Shown: in pieces, positions 57,861 through 64,000 of the stretch
Layout: every line of letters starts with the position of its first letter
Numbering within the stretch: the stretch's first letter is position 1
Source of the DNA: Acidimicrobiia bacterium
GTDB taxonomy: Bacteria > Actinomycetota > Acidimicrobiia > IMCC26256 > PALSA-610
Length of the DNA stretch: 64,000 nt
Assembly: GCA_027494135.1 (NCBI GenBank)
Contig: JAOSJK010000001.1
Span: 785,378-849,377 of the forward strand
Direction: 5' to 3'
Translations under genes and position numbers: made by a program
Notes under the pieces: generated by a model
Databases searched by the model: none
What the model saw: only the letters and a program-made list of their open reading frames with translations
Told to the model about the DNA's origin: nothing

Positions 57861-58571
57861 CGGAGGCCCCCTCGAGGAAGCGCCGCACGGAGTCGGGGGC
57901 ACCGGCGGCCAGCGATCCGGGGCGGCCACGGTGGGCGACCGTCCCGTCGATCATCACCAGGACGCTGTCGGCGATCCGGCGCACCTGCGCGAGGTCGTGG
58001 GTGACCCAGACGATCGGCACTCCCCGCTCCGCGAGGCCGCCGGCCAGACGCTCCAGAGCCAGCCTCGCGGCCGGGTCGAGGGCGGAGGTCGGCTCGTCCA
58101 TCAGGAGTGCCTCCGGGTGCGTCAGCAGCGTGCGGGCGAGACAGACGCGCTGCGCCTCACCACCGGAGAGCTCCGTCGCCTGACGGTCGAGGAACTCCGC
58201 CGGCATCTCGGCCTGCGACAGGGCGGCGGTCATCTCGTCTCGGCTCGCGCCGGGCGCTGCCACGCGCAGGTTCTCCGCCACCGTCCCCGGAAAGGGCGTC
58301 GGGCGCTGGAAGACCATCCCGACGCTCCGACGCAGGGCCAGTGGGTCGAGGCCGGCGACGTCGGCCCCCGGAACCGCACCGTGCCGCGTGCCGGCTCCTG
58401 GAGACGGTTCCCGAGCCTGAGCAGAGTCGACTTGCCCGAACCCGACGGCCCGACGATGGCGGTGACACCCGACGCGGGCACGTCGGCCTCTACCCCACAC
58501 ACCCTCCACGCGCCTTCGGCACCGACCCAGACGTCGTCGAAGGAGAAGAGGGGCGTCGACGTGTCGATCAC
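57850..58571 (-). CDS. fetA: FetA-like ABC transporter ATP-binding protein (frame break at 58365-58369)
   Basis: Starts at GTG 58571 (or 58574). Walker A is IVGPSGSGKSTLLRL. The frame is lost in the G run (C at 58365-58369 on the + strand). It resumes ADVAGLDPLALRRSVGMVFQRPTPFPGTVAENL, then signature TELSGGEAQRVCLART, Walker B ALLMDEPTSALDP and VTHDLAQVRRIAD. It overlaps fetB by 11 bp. Confidence 0.85.
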
Positions 58572-58663
58572 CACCGGAGGATGGCACAGTGCACGGCGCA
58601 TGCGAGGCGCCGGCCGGCCCGGCCCGCTTGCACAGGGCCGCCCCGACCGTCCACCATGCTCTC

Positions 58664-59146
58664 ATGACGGTCGACGAGGTCCACCTCCTGCCGGACGCAG
58701 AGCAGCAGGATCTCCTGAGCGCCACTCTCGAGCGGGTGAACAGGGCGAGCAACGCGGTGCGCGCCGCCGCCCTCTCGCGCAACATCTTCTCGGGTCCCGA
58801 GCTGCGCTCGCTTGCCAAGGCGGAGACCGAGAGAGCGAAGCTCCCCGACGGTTTCGTCACCCCCATCTTCGAGCGCGTCGCCGCGTCCCTGGTGCGCAGA
58901 GCCGGCCGGCAACCGAAGTTCTCCGCCTACCAGTCGTTCACGCTGCCGCCCGGGGCGTTCAAGTGGCCCGCCGGCGACCGCGTCACGATGCTCACGGCCT
59001 CGGGCCGTCGTACGATCGCCGTGCGCGTCGACAGGTCACGCGGCGACCTGCGGCCCCCGCTGGCAGGCCGCCCCGCGTCGCTCGTCTTCCGCAACGGCGA
59101 GTTCGACCTCCTCGCCGCCGACGTGGACCGCACAGTCGACGACTGA
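58664..59146 (+). CDS. stand-alone TnpB N-terminal-half protein (no RuvC domain)
   Basis: 160 residues from ATG 58664. VHLLPDAEQQDLLSATLERVNRASNAVRAAALSRNIFSGPELRSL aligns by eye with the N-terminus of IS200/IS605-type TnpB (LLPTPEQ...TLERANAACN...). QPKFSAYQSFTLPPGAFKW and DRVTMLTASGRRTIAVRV match its central beta part. LVFRNGEFDLLAADVD matches the strand just before RuvC-I. There the protein stops, and no RuvC sequence follows in any frame. It may be a domesticated or decayed TnpB fragment, or an RNA-binding relic. Confidence 0.65.
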   Translation: MTVDEVHLLPDAEQQDLLSATLERVNRASNAVRAAALSRNIFSGPELRSLAKAETERAKLPDGFVTPIFERVAASLVRRAGRQPKFSAYQSFTLPPGAFKWPAGDRVTMLTASGRRTIAVRVDRSRGDLRPPLAGRPASLVFRNGEFDLLAADVDRTVDD

Positions 59147-59162
59147 CCGCCCCCTCTCCCCC

Positions 59163-59207
59163 TGTTTGGACGCAGGTGGCCGCTATGGCTCCGCTCACGT
59201 CCAAACA
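59163..59207. terminator. long-loop hairpin between convergent genes
   Basis: TGTTTGGACG (59163-59172) and CGTCCAAACA (59198-59207) form a perfect 10-bp stem with a 25-base loop. It lies 16 bp after the TnpB-like stop and 3 bp from the convergent thioesterase stop. A bidirectional terminator is likely; a relic of a TnpB-element right end is an alternative. Confidence 0.5.
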
Positions 59208-59210
59208 CAG

Positions 59211-60010
59211 TCAGTCGAAAGGCGTCAGGAGGAGAGTCTGGACTGCGCGGCCGACCGGGCCGCGCGAGTCGCAGACTGCGCTCTCGACCATGCCGACGCC
59301 GCGGTCGTGTGCCCACCCGCGCGACTCGAGGCCGACCCACTCACCTTCCAGGTCGCGGTGGACCGTGATCGTTACGTCCGGGTTGATCGCTCCACCGGAC
59401 TCCGTCGAGACCGGGTGGCCGACGCCGCTGCCGAAGTCGGCCGCCGCTGCGACCCGCTGCAGGGGCGTCGTCACCTCGCCGGCTACGACCGGGCAGAGGA
59501 GCCTGAACCACGACGCGCCCGGCCCCGCGACCCCGAACGTCCCTCCTACAGGCCGGAGATCGTTCGCCGACCAGTAACCCACCTGCATCCCCGCTCCGAG
59601 CTCGATGGGAGTGAGCGTCGCCGGGAGAGGCGGGAGAGGGGGTCGTCACCTTCGTGGGCATCCACCTCGGCGTCGGTCGGACGGAGCCGGAGCGCCGTGG
59701 CGCGCGCCACCTCGACTCCGTCGGCCAGGACTGCGGCCTCGAGCCACTGCACCTTCCTGCCGGGCCGGATGGTGCGGGCCTCGATCCGCAGCGGCGCCAT
59801 CGGAACCGGGCGCAGCAGCTCAACAGTGAGCCTCGCCACGAACGACGCCGGCCCCGGATCGTGCCTCTCGAGAACCCACGCGAGCAACGCGCTGGGCGGG
59901 CCCCCGTGGAGCGTCCCCGGGTACCAAGGGCCCCGTGAGAGCTCCGTCGGCACGATCGTCGCGCCGTCGGCGTGAAAGAGCGCGCCGTGCTCGGCGATGG
60001 CCTCGTTCAT
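59211..60010 (-). CDS. acyl-CoA thioesterase family protein (frame break near 59639-59642)
   Basis: ATG 60010 lies in the first 92-bp repeat, with AGGAGCGGGGAAC ahead. TIVPTELSRGPWYPGTLHGGPPSALLAWVLE, ASFVARLTVELLRPVPMAPL and VQWLEAAVLADGVEVARA match double-hotdog TesB-like thioesterases. After the break: LPPLPATLTPIELGAGMQVGYW and GAINPDVTITVHRDLEGEWVGL. It hydrolyses acyl-CoA; chain length is unknown. Its start overlaps the TGA of the last mini-ORF. Confidence 0.8.
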
Positions 60011-60102
60011 GTTCCCCGCTCCTGGCCCTGCGGGCCGGGCCGCTCGGGCCACACTCGGCCGCACAGCAAGCAGGCGCGAACTCCAGAGGCGGCCTCGTTC
60101 AT
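60007..60102 (-). CDS. mini-ORF 3 of a repeat-encoded chain (31 residues)
   Basis: Near-identical peptide ending GQERGT. Its TGA (60007-60009) overlaps the thioesterase ATG, so translation of the enzyme could be coupled to the whole chain. Confidence 0.4.
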   Translation of the reverse strand: MNEAASGVRACLLCGRVWPERPGPQGQERGT

Positions 60103-60194
60103 GCTCCCCGCTCCTGGCCCTGCGGGCCGGGCCGCTCGGGCCACACTCGGCCGCACAGCAAGCAGGCGCGAACTCCAGAGGCGGCCTCGTTCAT
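60099..60194 (-). CDS. mini-ORF 2 of a repeat-encoded chain (31 residues)
   Basis: Same as mini-ORF 1 apart from GPQ for GAQ near the C-terminus. It starts in the ATGA of ORF 1 with AGGAG upstream and ends in the ATGA of ORF 3. Confidence 0.4.
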   Translation of the reverse strand: MNEAASGVRACLLCGRVWPERPGPQGQERGA

Positions 60195-60286
60195 GCTCCC
60201 CGCTCCTGGCCCTGCGCGCCGGGCCGCTCGGGCCACACTCGGCCGCACAGCAAGCAGGCGCGAACTCCAGAGGCGGCCTCGTTCAT
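60191..60286 (-). CDS. mini-ORF 1 of a repeat-encoded chain (31 residues)
   Basis: It starts MNEAASGVRACLLCGRV and ends GAQGQERGA, with a CxxC pair. ATG 60286 lies eight bases after TACGCT, so it may be leaderless. The TGA stop overlaps the ATG of mini-ORF 2 (ATGA). Whether it is translated is unknown. Confidence 0.4.
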   Translation of the reverse strand: MNEAASGVRACLLCGRVWPERPGAQGQERGA

Positions 60287-60294
60287 GGGCGCGC

Positions 60295-60300
60295 AGCGTA
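60295..60300 (-). promoter_or_regulatory. candidate -10 element for the mini-ORF/thioesterase operon
   Basis: TACGCT on the reverse strand, eight bases ahead of ATG 60286. This spacing would place transcription start at or next to the first ATG. The divergent SDR gene starts at 60350. Confidence 0.35.
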
Positions 60301-60349
60301 CGCGCCCGAGGTTGACGGGCTCGCAGCGCGCCCATAGCGTCGGCGGGCG

Positions 60350-61071
60350 ATGGCGGGTGAAGGAGGCGGTGATACACGGGGCGACGGGCGTGTCGTGCTC
60401 GTGACCGGCGCCGCCTCCGGCCTCGGCGAATCGATCGCCGGGCGCCTCTCGGGTGCAGGCGACCGCGTGATCGTCGCCGACCTCGACGAGCGCATGACAC
60501 AGCAGGTCGCCGACAACCTCGGAGCCACCGGACGGAGCGCCGATGCGATGACCGTTGACGTGGCCACGGAGGGCGAGGTTGCGGCGCTGATCGATGCCGT
60601 GCTCGAGCGCCACGGACGGATCGACGCGATCGTCTGCACCTCGCAGATCGCGGCGCGCGCGGCGCTCGCCGACTGCACCGACGAGGAGTGGGATGCCGTG
60701 ATGGGCACGGCGCTCAAGGGGGCGTTCCTCTGCCTGAAGCACGGGCTGCCGGCGATGGCGGCGTTCGGAGAGGGGTCGGCCGTGCTGGTCTCGCCACCGG
60801 GGACGGCCTCCGGTGGGCGCGCAGCGGTGGCTTCCGAGGTGCTCGGCAGCGCTCTCGTCGAGCTCCGCGCCGGGCCGCCGCCGAGCACGCAGAGGACCAG
60901 GTCCGAGTGAACGTGGTCGTTCCCCGCGGCGGCGCGGACGGGTGGGAGGACGCGTGCGACGCCGTCGCCTTCCTCGTCTCGCCCACCCCGGCCTCGCTCA
61001 CCGGATCGGTGCTCACGCTCCGCTCCGGCACCGGCGACGACGGCAACGGCAACGGCAACGGCAAGGATTGA
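60350..61071 (+). CDS. SDR-family protein with missing catalytic residues (frame break near 60870)
   Basis: ATG 60350. The cofactor loop VTGAASGLGESIAGRL and VIVADLDERM are good. But where YxxxK should be, the chain reads SPPGTASGGRAAVASEV, with no Tyr or Lys in place. The C-terminus, in a second frame after about 60870, reads RVNVVVPRGGADGWEDACDAVAFLVS and ends with a Gly/Asn repeat (DDGNGNGNGKD). It is either an inactive relative or an enzyme of another mechanism. Confidence 0.65.
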
Positions 61072-61088
61072 GGCCGCGGTCTTCCGAA

Positions 61089-61860
61089 TCAGCCGAGCCG
61101 GGCTGCGGTAGACGTTCCCCATCGCTCGGCCGCCATCGCCTTCAGACCACCCGCGCGCACGGAGGTTGGCGGCGGTCAGTGCGCGCTGGGCAGCGTCGTC
61201 GCCGCCGAATGCGTCGATGCAGCGCTCCGGCTCGACGTTCGCGAGGGCCAGGATCGCGCCGGCCGCACCCAGGCGCCCCGCGAACGAGAGGACCCACGAC
61301 GAACCCGTGTAGAGGTGCGCGCCCGCGCCGTCGAGCACGTCGAGCTCCTCGCAGAGACGCGCCGGGTCCCCCGTGGAGTCCTTGAGGCCCGCCACCGGGA
61401 GCCCCGCCAGAGCCGCGATGGGGATGCCGGGAGGCGACACGTCGGGGAAGTGGTAGGCGAGCACAGGGGTCTCCCCGGCGGCGTGCGCGACGGCGTCGTA
61501 GTAAGGGCTCACGTCGAGTGATCGAGGGGGCGAGAGCACGAGCAGCGCGTCGGCCCCGTGGTCGACGGCATCTCGGGTGAGCTGCACCGCCTGGCGCGCG
61601 GAGGGCGCTCCGGTACCGGCCAGAACGGCGGCGCCGCCACCGACCTCCGATCTCACCGCGTTGAGCAGGCGGCGCCGCTCCTCGAGCGTCAGGGCGGCCG
61701 CCTCTCCGGTCGTGCCGGCGACGACGACGGCGCGCACGCCCGCAGCCACCAGCCGCGAGGCGAGGGCGGCGGTGGCCGGGGCGTCGACCTCGCCGTCGTC
61801 GTCGAAGAGCGTGAGCAGCGCCACACCGACGCCGGTGAAGGGAGCAGCGGTCTCTCGCAC
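61089..61860 (-). CDS. dihydrodipicolinate synthase (DapA)-family lyase (frame break near 61165)
   Basis: GTG 61860. FTGVGVALLTLFDDDGEVD, VVAGTTGEAAALTLEERRRLL, VLAYHFPDVSPPGIPI and the Schiff-base lysine in LPVAGLKDSTGDP match the DHDPS/NAL class I aldolase family. After one added G near 61165 the end reads GGLKAMAAERWGTSTAARLG. The exact substrate is unclear, as NAL, KDG aldolase and DHDPS share these motifs. Confidence 0.75.
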
Positions 61861-61963
61861 GCCTCGCAACCTACCGGGAACCAGAGGCCGGGTGGGCGCC
61901 GTCGAAGGTCGTGAGAGCCGCGCGGCGTTCAGGCCGGCGGCGGCGAACGGCGGAGGTACCGAC

Positions 61964-62803
61964 GTGCTGTCGACCACAGATCAGGGGCCGACCGGTAGCA
62001 GAGCGGTAGGGCGCTACTCCAGGAGGGCGGGGGTGGCTCTCGCGGCAACCGTGATGCTGGCCCTCGTGGCGTCCGGCTGCGGGGGCGACGACTCCGACGG
62101 GGAGGGCGCGCCAGGTGCGGGAGCGGGAGGCGCCGCAGCACTGCCTGCTGCCGCATCCGGGTCCGACTCGGCCGACGTCCCCGCGATCACCGTTCGTGGC
62201 GAGGGGCGCGTCCAGGGCCGGCCCGACCTGATGACGGTGAGCATGGGCGTCGACGTCAACGGCGACACCGCGAACGAGGCGCTCGACGAGGCGAACGTCC
62301 TGGCCACGGCTCTCATCGAGACGTTCAAGGGCGAGGGCGTGGCCGAGAGGGACATGCAGACCAGCGACCTGTCGATCTGGCCCAACTGGGATCGCGATTC
62401 GGAGCGCATCGTCGGCTACCACGTCTCCAACACGCTCACCGTCAAGCTGCGCGACCTGGACAAGGCCGGTCAGGTCATCGACACGGCGGCCGGAGCGGTC
62501 GGAGACGCAGTCAGGTTCCACGGGGTGTCGTTCTCCATCGAGGACACGACCGATCTCCTGGCCGAGGCGCGCACCGATGCCGTCGAACGCGCAGCGGACC
62601 AGGCACAGCAGCTCGCCGACGCGGCCGGCGTCGAGCTCGGTGACCTGAGGGCGATCGACGATACCGGCGGCTCGGCACCCCCGCCCACCTACTACGGAGC
62701 CGACGCCGAAGCCGCACTCCGCGCGCCCGACTCGGTCCCGATACAGGAGGGGACCCAGGAGGTGACCCTCGAGGTCGTCGTCGTCTACGACATCGCCCAG
62801 TAG
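61964..62803 (+). CDS. SIMPL-domain (DUF541) lipoprotein
   Basis: 279 residues from GTG 61964 with GGAGG ahead. Lipobox VASGC lies at about 36-40. The domain reads ITVRGEGRVQGRPDLMTVSMGVDVNGDTANEALDEAN, YHVSNTLTVKLRDLDKAGQVIDTA and ends QEVTLEVVVVYDIAQ, matching DUF541/SIMPL (BP26-like). Outer-face protein of uncertain function. Confidence 0.85.
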   Translation: MLSTTDQGPTGSRAVGRYSRRAGVALAATVMLALVASGCGGDDSDGEGAPGAGAGGAAALPAAASGSDSADVPAITVRGEGRVQGRPDLMTVSMGVDVNGDTANEALDEANVLATALIETFKGEGVAERDMQTSDLSIWPNWDRDSERIVGYHVSNTLTVKLRDLDKAGQVIDTAAGAVGDAVRFHGVSFSIEDTTDLLAEARTDAVERAADQAQQLADAAGVELGDLRAIDDTGGSAPPPTYYGADAEAALRAPDSVPIQEGTQEVTLEVVVVYDIAQ

Positions 62804-62817
62804 CCCCAGCCCGGGAG

Positions 62818-62858
62818 GGGCGTCGATAGACCACACATATTGTGGTCTATCGACGCCC
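62818..62858. repeat. palindromic repeat, copy 3
   Basis: Perfect arms GGGCGTCGATAGACCACA (62818-62835) and complement (62841-62858) around CATAT; one further G/C pair extends each side. It starts 15 bp after the SIMPL-gene stop and 29 bp before the next start on the same strand. Confidence 0.85.
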
Positions 62859-62886
62859 CTGGTCTGTGGGCCCGTAGCATCGGGGG

Positions 62887-63654
62887 ATGGACGACGAACT
62901 GGTGCTCGTGGAGACCGCCGATCGCGTGCGGACGCTCACGCTCAACCGGCCCGAGGCGCGCAACGCGCTGAGCGCCGCTCTGCAGAGCGCCGCAGCCGAG
63001 GCGCTCACGGCCGCCGAGGCCGACTCCGGAGTCGACGTCGTGATCCTCACCGGCGCCGACCCCGCCTTCTGCGCGGGTCTCGACCTCAAAGAGCTCGGGC
63101 AGGGCGGCCCGACCATCGGTGGCGGCGCCGGCTACGAGGGGAGCCCCTTCACCGCTCTGTGGGCCGTGACCAAGCCCGTCATCGGAGCCATCAACGGCGC
63201 CTGCGTCACGGGCGGATTCGAGCTGGCCCTGGCCTGCGACTTCCTCGTCGCCTCCGAGAGGGCCAGGTTCGGCGACAGCCACGCGCGAGTCGGCTTCACA
63301 CCCGCCGCCGGCATGACCGTCTTCCTCCCTCAGGCCGTCGGGCTGCGCAGGGCAAAGGAGATGAGCCTCACCGGCAACTTCATCGACGCCGCCGAGGCGC
63401 ACCGCCTCGGCCTCGTCAACCACGTCGTGCCGCACGACGACCTCCTGCCGATCACCCGCGGCATCGCCGCCGACATCGCGTCGGGTGACCGGGACGCCGT
63501 GAGGGCGATGAAGCGCATCTACGACCGCTCATGGCGCGTCACGGGCGGCGACGCCATCGCATTCGAGCTCGAGGTCTTCTCCGGTCGCACCCTCGACGCT
63601 GCGACGATCGAGTCGCGGCGTCGCGACGTGGTGGAGCGCGGCCGCAGCCAGTAG
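62887..63654 (+). CDS. enoyl-CoA hydratase
   Basis: 255 residues, intact. TLTLNRPEARNALSAAL, oxyanion-hole segments DPAFCAGLDLKEL and INGACVTGGFELALACDFLVAS, and DSHARVGFTPAAGMTVFLPQAVG. It belongs to the crotonase superfamily and probably hydrates enoyl-CoA in fatty-acid or related degradation. Confidence 0.9.
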   Translation: MDDELVLVETADRVRTLTLNRPEARNALSAALQSAAAEALTAAEADSGVDVVILTGADPAFCAGLDLKELGQGGPTIGGGAGYEGSPFTALWAVTKPVIGAINGACVTGGFELALACDFLVASERARFGDSHARVGFTPAAGMTVFLPQAVGLRRAKEMSLTGNFIDAAEAHRLGLVNHVVPHDDLLPITRGIAADIASGDRDAVRAMKRIYDRSWRVTGGDAIAFELEVFSGRTLDAATIESRRRDVVERGRSQ

Positions 63655-63701
63655 TCGCGCCTCCCCGGCACCGGGGACGGGGAGTCCTACGCTACGCACC
63701 A

Positions 63702-64000
63702 GTGCTCTTCCCTACTGTCACATTCGCGATCTTCTTCGCCTTCGTGCTCCCCGCGAGCTGGCTGCTGATGCCGCATGGGACCCGGTGGCGGCTCTTCGTC
63801 ATCGCGGCTTCCTACTTCTTCTACGGATACTGGGACTGGAGGTTTGCGTTCCTGCTGGGCGCTTCGACCCTCTGGAACCAGGTCTGGGCCCACACCATCC
63901 ACCGCCTCAGGGGCGATCGCAGCCGACGGATAGCGCTGATCGCCGCAGTCGCCGGCAACCTCGGCGTGCTCGGCTGGTTCAAGTACTACCGGTTCTTCAC
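63702..64000 (+). CDS. MBOAT-family O-acyltransferase, N-terminal part (AlgI-like)
   Basis: The frame is open from GTG 63702 to the window end. It reads LFPTVTFAIFFAFVLPASWLL, then RLFVIAASYFFYGYWDWRFAFL and GWFKYYRFF, the classic AlgI/DltB-type N-terminus with several TM helices. The catalytic His region lies beyond the window. It probably O-acetylates a cell-surface polymer. Confidence 0.85.
   Translation, partial: MLFPTVTFAIFFAFVLPASWLLMPHGTRWRLFVIAASYFFYGYWDWRFAFLLGASTLWNQVWAHTIHRLRGDRSRRIALIAAVAGNLGVLGWFKYYRFF

Larger units (their letters stand above)
60001..60286. repeat. three 92-bp tandem repeats
   Basis: Units at 60001-60092, 60093-60184 and 60185-60276, plus a 10-bp start of a fourth. 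Units differ at only one or two positions (CTGCGGG versus CTGCGCG; GTTCC versus GCTCC). On the reverse strand each unit holds a ribosome binding site (AGGAG) and an ATG start. Confidence 0.95.

Noticed and set aside
60001-60286. Repeat array resembling a CRISPR
   Set aside because: The 92-bp units are contiguous with no unique spacers, and no cas genes are near. It is a tandem repeat.

Overview
High-GC DNA from an actinomycete-type bacterium (Actinomycetota). Supporting signs are the gene order metG-tatD-G5/RlpA-rsmA-ispE, the block glmU-prs-rplY-pth-mfd-PPIase-mazG ... eno-ftsB-DUF501-ppx, genes for the tiny actinobacterial ribosomal proteins bS22 and bL37, many GTG starts and several apparently leaderless starts. 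A member of Acidimicrobiia or a neighbouring class is my best guess, but nothing here fixes the genus.

Layout. 1-9.9 kb: end of a DUF222/HNH-type gene, a secreted Cys-repeat protein, a two-component system with an ABC-2 exporter operon and lipoprotein, a second two-component system, and an anchored protein of unknown function. 9,982-25,219: a probable 15.2-kb integrated mobile element. It lies between a 35-bp direct repeat of the tRNA-Leu(UAA) 3' end and has a tyrosine recombinase beside the tRNA. It carries a HigB/HigA-like toxin-antitoxin pair, an AbiEi-like regulator, a possible origin region with iterons, an excisionase-like HTH protein, a MobF relaxase-helicase, a complete IS (probably ISL3 family) sitting inside a secreted DNase-I-like nuclease gene, and cargo made of secreted proteins or lipoproteins plus an acetyltransferase-carrier protein fusion. 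25.3-64 kb: chromosomal core with lipid, CoA and NAD(P) enzymes, translation, repair, cell division and cell-wall precursor genes, ending in a truncated MBOAT acyltransferase.

Sequence quality. About twenty genes, including enolase, are split by single-base shifts, mostly in G or C runs. A tRNA-Gln acceptor stem is also one base short. These are most simply uncorrected homopolymer indels in the assembly, so I give such genes as one CDS spanning both frames and name the shift point. The IS insertion is different: it has perfect 8-bp target duplications and is real.

Most unusual observations: a stand-alone TnpB N-terminal-half protein with no RuvC domain (58.7 kb); three 92-bp repeats forming a chain of tiny ATGA-coupled ORFs ahead of a thioesterase (60.0-60.3 kb); three copies of an 18-bp-arm palindrome between core genes; a YchF-like protein with a destroyed P-loop; and a GNAT-acyl carrier protein fusion inside the mobile element.
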